From contig NZ_PKFQ01000001.1 in NCBI RefSeq assembly GCF_002939475.1, positions 5,205,001 to 5,269,000 on the forward strand: 64,000 nt of DNA. Direction: 5' to 3'. This DNA is from Streptomyces cinnamoneus (GTDB lineage: Bacteria; Actinomycetota; Actinomycetes; Streptomycetales; Streptomycetaceae). This document shows positions 50,350 to 58,403 of this stretch, piece by piece (position 1 is the stretch's first letter; the number at the start of each line of letters is the position of its first letter). The notes beneath the pieces were generated by a model. That model searched no databases. It was not told the DNA's origin and was given only the letters and a program-made list of their open reading frames with translations. A program made the position numbers and the translations under genes.

Positions 50350-51873
50350 ATGACGCAGCACAACGAATCGACGCAGCCGTCCGCCGTCTCACCCGCCACC
50401 TGGGAGTCCCGGCCCGAAACCCAGATCACCCTCCGCAGCCCCGCGGAACTCGCCGACGCGCTGCCCTATTTGATGGGTTTCCATCCGACCGACAGCGTCG
50501 TCCTCCTCGCACTCCACGGCGAGCGCGGTCGCTTCGGCGGGCGGCTCAGGCTCGGCATTCCGGCCAGCCGCGAGGAATGGCCCGAGGTCAGCGCGCAACT
50601 CGCCGAGACCCTCGTCGCGGGAAGCGGCACGCGGGGCACCCGGCCCGACGGGATCGTCCTGTTCCTGTGCCAGGACCCCACCGGGGAGGAGACCGGGCGG
50701 GAGGTGATGGAGCGCCTCCGCCCGTTCGCCCAGAGCCTGCGCCTCGCCTGCGGCGGGCTCGACGTTCCCGTCTACGAGGCCCTGTGCCTCTCCGGCGGCC
50801 GGTTCTGGTCCTACTGCTGCCCGGACGAGCGCTGCTGCTCGCCCGACGGCACGCCGCTGGCCCTCCCCGGCACGTCGGTCATGGCCGCGGCCGCCGCCTA
50901 CGCCGGCATCCGGGTCAGGGGGACGCTCCGCGAGATGGAGAACAGGTACGCACCGCTGACCGGCGCGCGGGCCCAGGAGCAGGAGTCCGCGCTGGACGCG
51001 GCCGCCTCCGACCTCGTGCCGCGCCTCCTGACCGGGGTGAACGTGGAGACCGTGCGGCAGGAGACGCTGGATCTCGCCCGACTGGTGGTCGCGCGGTTCC
51101 ACGAGACGCCACCGCCCGCCGTCCAGGCGGACGCCGACGCGATGGACGACACCCTGCTCGCCTGCGACGAGGCGGCGGCCATCATCCTCGGGCTCCAGGA
51201 CCGCACCACCCGCGACCACGCCGCCGAGTGGATGGAGGGCCCCCAGGCCCCGGCGACGCTGCGCGTCTGGCGTGCCCTCGCCCGGCGCTGCGTGCCGCCC
51301 TATACGGAGCACGCCGCCGCGCCCCTGACCCTCGCGGGGTGGGTCGCCTGGTCGACCGGTGACCAGCCGGAGGCCCGCGTCGCCCTGAGCCAGGCCCTGA
51401 CCGCGGACTCCGAGTACCTCTTCGCCCAGCTCCTGCACCGCGCCTGCAACGAAGGCATGGACCCCGAGCTGCTGCGGCGCTGCCTGCGCCGCGAGCACGC
51501 GGGCCGTGCGGTACAGGACACCCCGCGAGTCGAGGAGGACCGTGCGGCCGGCACGGACCGCACCGAGGATCCGCTCGTGCCGGACGCGGCCGTGGGCACG
51601 CGGGCCGCGCCGGGCCGCGAGGACACCGGCGCCCCCGAAGCCGCCGCGGACCGGGGAGCGACCGCCGGGCCCGGTGTCGCGCCCGGAACGGACGCCGGGC
51701 GGACCGTCGGCGGCTGCCCGGAGACGACGGAGCGCGCGCCCGCCGAGTCCGTCGGACGGCGCCCCCGGGTCGCCGGGAGCCGCCCGTCCGGCCCCGCCGG
51801 GGCGAACGGGCCGGCGGGCAGGTCCCGGACGCGGCGGCGCCCTGGGCCGCGCGGGGTGCGGGGCCGGCAATGA
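50350..51873 (+). CDS. DUF4192 domain protein
   Basis: A 507-residue protein with the DUF4192 domain in residues 20-395: ITLRSPAELADALPYLMGFHPTDSVVLL, then FWSYCCPDERCCSPDGTPL with paired cysteines, and DEAAAIILGLQDRTTRDHAAEWM. The C-terminal 120 residues are low-complexity, rich in Arg, Gly, Ala and Pro. The function of DUF4192 is unknown; it is broadly conserved in actinobacteria. ATG at 50350 follows two DnaA boxes. Confidence 0.9.
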   Translation: MTQHNESTQPSAVSPATWESRPETQITLRSPAELADALPYLMGFHPTDSVVLLALHGERGRFGGRLRLGIPASREEWPEVSAQLAETLVAGSGTRGTRPDGIVLFLCQDPTGEETGREVMERLRPFAQSLRLACGGLDVPVYEALCLSGGRFWSYCCPDERCCSPDGTPLALPGTSVMAAAAAYAGIRVRGTLREMENRYAPLTGARAQEQESALDAAASDLVPRLLTGVNVETVRQETLDLARLVVARFHETPPPAVQADADAMDDTLLACDEAAAIILGLQDRTTRDHAAEWMEGPQAPATLRVWRALARRCVPPYTEHAAAPLTLAGWVAWSTGDQPEARVALSQALTADSEYLFAQLLHRACNEGMDPELLRRCLRREHAGRAVQDTPRVEEDRAAGTDRTEDPLVPDAAVGTRAAPGREDTGAPEAAADRGATAGPGVAPGTDAGRTVGGCPETTERAPAESVGRRPRVAGSRPSGPAGANGPAGRSRTRRRPGPRGVRGRQ

Positions 51874-51986
51874 CCTGCCGCCGGGGGGCCCACCGTGACC
51901 TCCGCGGGCCTCGCGCCGTTCACCTGAGTGGCCCGCAATCGTTGGCGGTCGTCCCGGTCCGTGACGCCCACAGGGAGCGCAGACAA

Positions 51987-54026
51987 GTGCAAGGCATCGC
52001 CCCCGACGCCCTTTCGACCCGACGTCCGCCCGAGCCCCGGCGCCCCGGCCCCGGGCGGACCCCGGGACCCCAGCCCGTGCACGAGGCGCTGATCTGTGTG
52101 GCGCTCCCGGCGCTCGCGATCTCCAGTCCCCATGGTCAGCTCACCGGGCAGGGGCTCGACGGCTTCTACCGCGGTGGACGGAGACTGCTGGCGCGGTGCC
52201 GGGTGCGGGTCGCGGGGGCGGACCCGGTGCCCGTGCAGGGACGGATGCTGGGTGCGGACCGGGCGCGATTCGTCGGGACGGTGCGGACCGCGGCCGACGC
52301 CGGGCCCGACCCGGCGCTCACCGTCGAGCGAGTGCGTGAGGCCGAGGGAACCGAGCGGATCACCCTGCGCAGTTCGGCGATGCGCGAGCTGAAGCTGGTG
52401 CTGGAGGTGGCCCTGGGCACCGACCTCGCCGAGCTGGGGGCGATCGCCGCGGGGCGGCCGGGGCCCGAGGTTCCGGCCGGGGTGCATGCCGCAGGCCTGC
52501 GCTGGTCGGCCCACGGGGCCCACGCCGTGGTCACGGCGGAGCCTGCGCCGGACGACGCGCTCGCTTCCACGGGGCTGCTGTGCTGGGAGATACGGCTGGC
52601 ACCCGGCAGCTCCCGCACCATCGAGCTCAGGGTGCACGCGGAGCTGCCGGGCGGACCGCGCCGCCCCGAGCCCTCGCTGCGCGGCCGGGGGGCGCCGCCG
52701 CCCTGGGGCGAGGCGCGAGCCGAGGGCGACGACCCGCGGGCCGCCGCCCTGCTCACGGCGAGCCTCGACGATCTCAAGGCGTTGCTCCTGCGGGACCCCG
52801 GCCGTCCGGGCGACAGCCATCTCGCCGCCGGCATCCCCTGGCGCTGCGGCCAGCTCGCGCCCGCGGAGGCGCTGTGGGCGGCGCGGATGACCCTGCCCCT
52901 GGGCGTCCGGCTGGCCGCGGGCACGCTGCGCACCCTGGCCCGTACCCAGGTGCCGGGGCCGGGGCGGGAAGAGGGGCGCATCCCCGGGGCGCTGCGGCAC
53001 GCCGGGGTACATCTGCCTCCGGGGTGCACCGGCGTCGAGGCGACGCTGCTGTTCCCCGTGGTCCTCGCCGAGGCCCGGCGCTGGGGGCTGCCCGCGCAGG
53101 AGACGGAGGCGCTGCTGCCGGCCGCCGAGCGGTGCCTGACCTGGCTGCGGACCGCCGTCGGCGATGGCGAGTACCTCGCGGACCCCGTGCCGGGAGGCCC
53201 CTACCGCTGCGAGGTGCAGGCCCACGCGCACCGGGCCGCGCTGCTCGGTGCCGACCTGCTGGAGGCCCACGGCCGCCCCGGGGCGCAGGGTCTGCGCGAC
53301 TGGGCGGCGGCGCTGCGCGAGCGCTTCCGGGTGGACTTCTGGACCGACGACCTGAGCGGCGGCCGCCCCGTGGCCGCCCGCACCCCCGACGGCCGGCGGA
53401 TACCGCATCTGGGGAGCGCCGCCGCCCATCTGCTGGACACGGGCCTCCTCGGGTCGGGGGCGTACGCACTCGGACTGCTCGACGCGACGCGGACCGAGCA
53501 GCTGGCCCGGTTGCTCGGCGGCCCCGCCCTCGACTGCGGCTGGGGGCTGCGCAGCCTCGGGGCGAAGGAGCCGGGCCACAATCCGTTCGGGCACCGGGGC
53601 GGCGCCGTACGGGTCCACGAGACCGCCGTGGCCGTGGCCGGGCTGCTGGCGGCGGGCTATGAGAAGGAGGCGGCCGGGCTCCTGCGCGGGACGCTGGACG
53701 CCGCCGAGGCCTTCGGCCACCGGCTGCCCGAGATGTACGCGGGCGAGCAGCGCACCGCTGGCAGCGCGCCGCTGCCGCATCCTGCGGCTTGCCGGCCCGC
53801 GGCTGTGGCCGCGGCGGGCGCGGTCCAGCTGCTGACGGCGCTCGCCGGGGTGCGCCCCGACGTCCCGGCGGGCAGCGTGACGGTACGGCCGCCGCGTACG
53901 GCGCCCCTGGGCGAGGTGCGGTTCACGGGGCTGCGCGTCGCCGAGCAGCCGTTCGCGGTGAGGGTCAGCAGACTGGGGCTCGGCATGGTCGAGGAAGCGG
54001 CCGACGGGCTGCAGTTGGGGGTCTGA
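51987..54026 (+). CDS. Glycogen debranching enzyme N-terminal domain-like protein
   Basis: A 679-residue protein. The N-terminal part is a beta-sandwich of the glycogen-debranching-N type (LTGQGLDGFYRGGRRLLARCRVRV to LKLVLEVALGTDL), followed from about residue 250 by an (alpha/alpha)6-barrel-like region with IPWRCGQLAPAEALWAARMTLPLG and VGDGEYLADPVPGGPYRCEVQAH. The usual debranching catalytic Asp/Glu pair is not obvious by eye. GTG at 51987 after GGGAG is chosen; the frame is open to 51870. Carbohydrate metabolism is likely but substrate is unknown. Confidence 0.78.
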   Translation: MQGIAPDALSTRRPPEPRRPGPGRTPGPQPVHEALICVALPALAISSPHGQLTGQGLDGFYRGGRRLLARCRVRVAGADPVPVQGRMLGADRARFVGTVRTAADAGPDPALTVERVREAEGTERITLRSSAMRELKLVLEVALGTDLAELGAIAAGRPGPEVPAGVHAAGLRWSAHGAHAVVTAEPAPDDALASTGLLCWEIRLAPGSSRTIELRVHAELPGGPRRPEPSLRGRGAPPPWGEARAEGDDPRAAALLTASLDDLKALLLRDPGRPGDSHLAAGIPWRCGQLAPAEALWAARMTLPLGVRLAAGTLRTLARTQVPGPGREEGRIPGALRHAGVHLPPGCTGVEATLLFPVVLAEARRWGLPAQETEALLPAAERCLTWLRTAVGDGEYLADPVPGGPYRCEVQAHAHRAALLGADLLEAHGRPGAQGLRDWAAALRERFRVDFWTDDLSGGRPVAARTPDGRRIPHLGSAAAHLLDTGLLGSGAYALGLLDATRTEQLARLLGGPALDCGWGLRSLGAKEPGHNPFGHRGGAVRVHETAVAVAGLLAAGYEKEAAGLLRGTLDAAEAFGHRLPEMYAGEQRTAGSAPLPHPAACRPAAVAAAGAVQLLTALAGVRPDVPAGSVTVRPPRTAPLGEVRFTGLRVAEQPFAVRVSRLGLGMVEEAADGLQLGV

Positions 54027-54087
54027 GCCGCGTGCCCGGCCGACCGCTCGACGGACCCCTCGCCGAGCCTGGCCAAGAGCCTGTTTA

Positions 54088-54109
54088 TCGTCAGGGAGAC
54101 GACTATGAT
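54088..54109 (+). promoter_or_regulatory. Promoter with short inverted repeat ahead of the NUDIX regulator
   Basis: TATGAT (54104-54109) ends six bases before the ATG at 54116, giving a leaderless mRNA. TCGTC (54088-54092) and GACGA (54098-54102) form an inverted repeat overlapping the spacer, a candidate operator for autoregulation. Confidence 0.5.
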
Positions 54110-54115
54110 CGCGTC

Positions 54116-54877
54116 ATGCCCTACGACCCGTCGGCCTTCCCGCCCTTCGCAGTCACCGTCGACCTGGTCGTGCTCACGGTGCGGCAGCACGCCCTGTGCG
54201 CGCTGGCTGTCCGCCGCGGTGAGCCCCCCTACCAGGGGCGGTGGGCGCTGCCCGGCGGGTTCGTCCGCGGCGACGAGGACCTGGCCACCGCGGCCGCCCG
54301 CGAGCTGGTCGAGGAGACCGGCCTGCATGCGGCCGACCCGGCGGGTCCCGTACCGCCCAACGCCGCGCACCTCGAGCAGCTCGCCACCTACGGCGACCCC
54401 CGGCGTGACCCCCGCATGCGCGTGGTCAGTGTGGCGCACCTGGCCCTCGCGCCCGACCTGCCGGCGCCGCGGCCCGGCGGCGACGCCCGCAGCGTGCGCT
54501 GGGCGCCGGTGGAGGACCTGCTGGACCAGGAGGTGGGGTACGGCCGCGACGGGGAGCAGGTGACGCCGCTCGCCTTCGACCACGCCCGCATCCTCGCGGA
54601 CGGCGTCGAGCGCGCCCGCTCCAAGATCGAGTACTCCTCACTCGCCACGGCCTTCTGCCCCCAGGAGTTCACCGTGGGCGAGCTGCGACGGGTGTACGAG
54701 GCGGTGTGGGGCGTCGTCCTGGACCCGCGGAACTTCCACCGCAAGGTGACGGGCACGCCCGGGTTCCTGGTCCCCACGGGCGGGACCACGACGCGCCAGG
54801 GCGGCCGCCCCGCGCAGCTCTTCCGGGCGGGCGGGGCCACCCTCCTCAACCCGCCCATGCTGCGCCCTGAGGCGTAG
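54116..54877 (+). CDS. NUDIX-winged-helix regulator (NrtR-like)
   Basis: A 253-residue two-domain protein. The N-terminal NUDIX domain (about 10-150) includes GRWALPGGFVRGDEDLATAAARELVEETGL; compared with the consensus GX5EX7REUXEEXGU, the glutamate positions are mostly kept. The C-terminal winged helix (about 170-235) starts SSLATAFCPQEFTVGELRRVYEAVWG. This is the NrtR architecture, in which the NUDIX domain senses ADP-ribose and the HTH represses NAD genes. No NAD gene lies adjacent, so the regulon is unknown. The open frame extends to 53789, but that overlaps the preceding gene. Confidence 0.87.
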   Translation: MPYDPSAFPPFAVTVDLVVLTVRQHALCALAVRRGEPPYQGRWALPGGFVRGDEDLATAAARELVEETGLHAADPAGPVPPNAAHLEQLATYGDPRRDPRMRVVSVAHLALAPDLPAPRPGGDARSVRWAPVEDLLDQEVGYGRDGEQVTPLAFDHARILADGVERARSKIEYSSLATAFCPQEFTVGELRRVYEAVWGVVLDPRNFHRKVTGTPGFLVPTGGTTTRQGGRPAQLFRAGGATLLNPPMLRPEA

Positions 54878-54950
54878 GGGGCCCGACGGGTCAGCGCGGG
54901 CCCTGCGGCTCGCACAGCTACCGCTAGGAGGCGCCGCGCCGGACGCCGCA
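54878..54950 (+). repeat. Dispersed repeat copy downstream of the NUDIX regulator
   Basis: The stop codon and following bases show the same series of blocks as those behind recX (6034 onward): CCCGACGGG, CGGGCCCTGC, GCTACCGC, GGAGG, GCGCC and GGACGCCGC. Intervening bases differ. No coding frame was seen. Confidence 0.5.
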
Positions 54951-55134
54951 GGAACCGGCGGCGCTCATGCCTGACGGGAGACCCCAGGCCGCGCCCTGGG
55001 CCGGGCCGGGTCCGCCTCGGGCCCCGGTCCACGCAATGCCGGTGACACACGCCGGGAATGCCTACCTTGCGTAGCAAATAGGACATACCGGGTTACGGTG
55101 CTCCGGTACGTCCCGACGTCCCGCGAGTGAAGCC

Positions 55135-56919
55135 ATGATCCAGGCCATCGGACTCACCAGCGTCCCCCGCCGCAACCAGCCACCCGCCGTCGACGACCTC
55201 ACCTTCGAAGCCCACCCGGGCCGCGTCACCGTGCTGCTCGGCGAGCCCGGGGCCGGCAAGACCGCCGCCGTGCGTCTCATGCTGCGCCTCGACCCCGGGC
55301 GCGGCATCGCGCTCTTCCGTGGCCGTCCCCTCGACCGGATCCCGCATCCCGCCCGGGAGATCGGCGTGCTCCTCGGAGACGTGCCGGGCCATCCCGCCCG
55401 CACCGCCCGAGGGCATCTGCGGATGCTCAGTGCCGCCGCCGGCGTTCCCGTCGAGCGGGCTGACGACGTCCTTGAGGTCGTGGGGCTCGCCGGCCTCGCG
55501 GAGCGGCACCTCGGCGACTTCTCGCTCGGCATGGACCGGCGCCTCGGGCTCGCCTCGGCGCTCCTCGGCGATCCGCACACCCTCGTGCTCGACGAGCCCG
55601 CCGACGGCCTGACGCCCCGCGAGGCCGCCTGGCTGCACGGCATGCTGCGCGGGTTCGCCGACCAGGGCGGCGCGGTCCTCGTCACCTCGCGCGACCCCAA
55701 GGAGGCGGCCCGGCTCGGCGATCAGGTCGTCGCCCTCGACCAGGGCCGCCTCGTCGCCGACCAGGAGAGCGCCGTGTTCGCCGGTGCCAGACTGCGGCCG
55801 CGCGTGGTCGTCCAGTCGCCCCTGGCCAACCGGCTCGCCCACGTGCTCACCGCGGAAGCCGACGCCGCGACCGAGCGCATGGGGCAGCCGCCCGTGGAGG
55901 TGGTCCACGAGGGCGGCAGCCGGATCTCGGTCTACGGCAGCAGCTGCGCCGCGGTGGGGGAGACCGCCTACCGCCACGGCATCCTCGTACACCGTCTGAC
56001 GGAGGAGGCTACGGACACCGGACCGGTCACCCCCCTGCAACGGGCCGACGGCCGAAGCTCCGGAAGCCCCGACGAGCCGTCGGAAAAGCGGGGCGCGGCC
56101 GCGGTGCGCACCAGCGCCGAGCCCCCTGCCGGCGCTTGGCCCAGGCTTCTCGCGCCGGGGCCCGCCCGCCCGCTCCAGTACGAGCTCCGCCGCGCCCTCG
56201 GGGTGCGGACCGCCTGGACGGTGGCGGCCGTCGCCGTCGCCGCCTCGCTGTGCGCCGCGGTGATCCTCGCCCGCACCGGCGCCCCCGCCGGGCTGCGCCT
56301 GTTCACGGGCTGGCCGCGCTGGCTGCCGCTGCCGCCCGCGGCGATCGGCGCCGGCCTGCTCGGGGCCCTCGCCTTCGGCCAGGAGTTCCGCTACCCGGCG
56401 CTCGCCCCCGACCAGGGCGCCGTGCCCCGCCGGGTGGGACTGCTGAGCGCCAAGCTCGTCGTCACGGCCGTGTCCGCCCTGCTGCTCGCGCTCGTGGCGA
56501 TGGCCGTCGACGCGCTGGCCCTGCGCCTGCTGTTCGGCGAGTCCACCGCCCTCCTCGCGGGCCACTGGACCCTGTTCGCGGGCTGGTCGGGGCTGGCCGT
56601 GGGCTGCGCGTGGGCGGGGTTGCTCGCGGCCGGGCTGTTCCGGTCCACGGTTCTGGGGCTGTCCGTGGTCCTCGTGGTCCCCGCTCTCGCGGTCCCCCTG
56701 CTCGGCGGGGTGCTCGCCCGGCCCTCCGCGAGGACCCTGGCGGGGCTTCCGGAACGGCTGCGCGCCCTCGCCACCGTGCGCTGGCCTGCCGGGGTGGAGC
56801 AGGGCGGCGCGACGGCGATGCGCCTCATGGCCCAGCCGGCCGGATGGGCGCTGGCCCTGTCCCTGACCGGGCTGCTCGGGGCCTGCGTCCTGACGGTGCT
56901 GAGGGGGCGGGCGAGGTGA
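55135..56919 (+). CDS. ABC transporter ATPase-permease fusion
   Basis: A 594-residue protein. Residues 1-225 form an ABC ATPase: Walker A variant GEPGAGKTAAV near 37, signature FSLGMDRRLGLASALLG, Walker B TLVLDEPADGL and VLVTSRDPKEAARLGD. The signature begins FSLGM instead of LSGGQ, a clear deviation that may lower activity. A linker of about 130 residues leads to a C-terminal membrane part with about six helices between 360 and 590. Fusions of this kind usually form half-transporters that dimerise. Substrate unknown. ATG at 55135. Confidence 0.85.
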   Translation: MIQAIGLTSVPRRNQPPAVDDLTFEAHPGRVTVLLGEPGAGKTAAVRLMLRLDPGRGIALFRGRPLDRIPHPAREIGVLLGDVPGHPARTARGHLRMLSAAAGVPVERADDVLEVVGLAGLAERHLGDFSLGMDRRLGLASALLGDPHTLVLDEPADGLTPREAAWLHGMLRGFADQGGAVLVTSRDPKEAARLGDQVVALDQGRLVADQESAVFAGARLRPRVVVQSPLANRLAHVLTAEADAATERMGQPPVEVVHEGGSRISVYGSSCAAVGETAYRHGILVHRLTEEATDTGPVTPLQRADGRSSGSPDEPSEKRGAAAVRTSAEPPAGAWPRLLAPGPARPLQYELRRALGVRTAWTVAAVAVAASLCAAVILARTGAPAGLRLFTGWPRWLPLPPAAIGAGLLGALAFGQEFRYPALAPDQGAVPRRVGLLSAKLVVTAVSALLLALVAMAVDALALRLLFGESTALLAGHWTLFAGWSGLAVGCAWAGLLAAGLFRSTVLGLSVVLVVPALAVPLLGGVLARPSARTLAGLPERLRALATVRWPAGVEQGGATAMRLMAQPAGWALALSLTGLLGACVLTVLRGRAR

Positions 56920-57113
56920 GGCCTGTGCTATTGCGCCGTCCCGGACGCCAGCGAACGCAGAGTGACAATCGGCCTGGAGAGGCTCCAGGAGAGAGCGAGG
57001 TGACGTCACTCTCCGTGTGCACTCGGACGTGAGGTGCGCCCGATTCTGTCCGTTTGGGCGTCAATTGCGAGGTAATGGGCGATCACCCTTTCGTGTGCTT
57101 TTCACCAAAGACC

Positions 57114-57141
57114 TCAAGGGGCTTCGAGGTGTCGCCGACAA
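57114..57141 (+). promoter_or_regulatory. Sigma-WhiG promoter of whiH
   Basis: TCAAG (57114-57118), 15 nt, GCCGACAA (57134-57141). The consensus of sigma-WhiG promoters is TAAA-N16-GCCGATAA, so -10 matches at seven of eight positions and the spacing is right. The expected start lies at or next to the GTG at 57149. Confidence 0.8.
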
Positions 57142-57148
57142 AGGAAGC

Positions 57149-58033
57149 GTGAGTACCCTTGCGCACACCATGATGACCGCGGCTCGCCCCGCCGACTCCG
57201 GCCTCGCAGGCCCGGGCGAGCTTGACCGTTACTCCTACGCGGAGGCCCCCGGGTCCGGCCGCGGGGCCGCGCCAGCCTGGGACGGCGACGCGGAGCTGAG
57301 CCGGGCCGGCCGCCGCGCCGCCGGCAGCCGTGGCCGAGGACTGCACGGCCAGCTCGTCCAGCAGCTGGGCCAGATGATCGTCTCCGGGGACCTGGGTGCC
57401 GACCGCCCGCTCGTCCCCGAGGAGATCGGGCAGCGCTTCGAGGTCTCCCGCACCGTCGTCCGTGAATCCCTGCGCGTCCTCGAGGCCAAGGGCCTGGTCA
57501 GCGCCCGGCCCAACGTCGGCACCCGGGTCCGCCCCGTCAGCGACTGGAACCTCCTCGATCCGGACATCATCGAGTGGCGGGCCTTCGGGCCACAGCGCGA
57601 AGACCAGCGCCGCGAGCTGTGCGAGCTGCGCTGGACCATCGAACCGCTGGCCGCCCGGCTCGCCGCCGGCCACGGCCGCGAAGAGGTCCAGCAGCGGCTC
57701 TCCGACATGGCCGAGATCATGGGCCACGCCCTCGCCCAGGGCGACTCCCTCACGTTCTCCCGGGCCGACGCCGAGTTCCACTCCCTGCTGCTGCAGGTCG
57801 CCGGCAACCGCATGCTGGAGCACCTCTCGGGCATCGTCTCCGCGGCGCTCCACGTCTCCGGAGCCTCGACCGGCGGCTGTGACCGCCCCACGGAGGCCGG
57901 CGTCAGCCAGCACCTGCGGATCGTCGACGCCGTGGCCGCCGGCGACGCCGCGGGCGCCGAGGCCGCCATGCGTCAACTGCTTGTCTCGCACCCGGAGGTC
58001 GAGCGCGTGGTTCCCGCGCCGCGCGAGCACTGA
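57149..58033 (+). CDS. whiH: Sporulation regulator WhiH (GntR family)
   Basis: GntR/FadR-type regulator required for sporulation septation in Streptomyces aerial hyphae. 294 residues: N-terminal extension (MSTLAHTMM as in S. coelicolor WhiH), a winged helix near 65-135 (GLHGQLVQQLGQMIVSG, EEIGQRFEVSRTVVRESLRVLEAKGLVSARPNVGTRV), and an FCD-type ligand domain with ELRWTIEPLAARLAA and EFHSLLLQVAGNRMLEHL. GTG at 57149 fits conservation and the WhiG promoter; ATG at 57170 or 57173 are alternatives. It precedes hrdB, the known arrangement. Confidence 0.92.
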   Translation: MSTLAHTMMTAARPADSGLAGPGELDRYSYAEAPGSGRGAAPAWDGDAELSRAGRRAAGSRGRGLHGQLVQQLGQMIVSGDLGADRPLVPEEIGQRFEVSRTVVRESLRVLEAKGLVSARPNVGTRVRPVSDWNLLDPDIIEWRAFGPQREDQRRELCELRWTIEPLAARLAAGHGREEVQQRLSDMAEIMGHALAQGDSLTFSRADAEFHSLLLQVAGNRMLEHLSGIVSAALHVSGASTGGCDRPTEAGVSQHLRIVDAVAAGDAAGAEAAMRQLLVSHPEVERVVPAPREH

Positions 58034-58403
58034 CCGGGTCCGTCCGGACGGAAGCGGTGCGCGCGGGACCGCTCGTCCAGCACGCGCGTACGGCCGTGCG
58101 CGCGAGCCGGACGAGTCGTTCCGCGCGGCCGTGAGCGGCGGGAAAATCGACGATCTGCCCCTTCCGTGGCTTTTTACCCCGATATGGGGTGTGACTCGGG
58201 CCACGAGGATTGGGCGTAACGCTCCTTGAGACAGCGCGATGACTAAAGAGGTGGTAGCCGCGGAGGGAATACAGGCCTCGTTCTGGGCGCTGTGTTGCTC
58301 CGCACTATCGCCCGCGCCGTCGGTTCATCCTTGCCGACGGTCGTCGGCCCGGTCCAGCGCGGACGGGGCCGGAAGCCGTTTCCATCGTTCCGAGAGGTTG
58401 TTC
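58034..58403 (+). other. hrdB upstream region (370 bp)
   Basis: No gene could be supported here, although the frame of hrdB is open to 58239. Features seen are a CCCC-GATAT-GGGG hairpin (58177-58189) and a TGTGAC...TAACGCT stretch at 58188-58224 that may hold the main hrdB promoter. The likely leader is 150-200 nt long. Confidence 0.5.
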
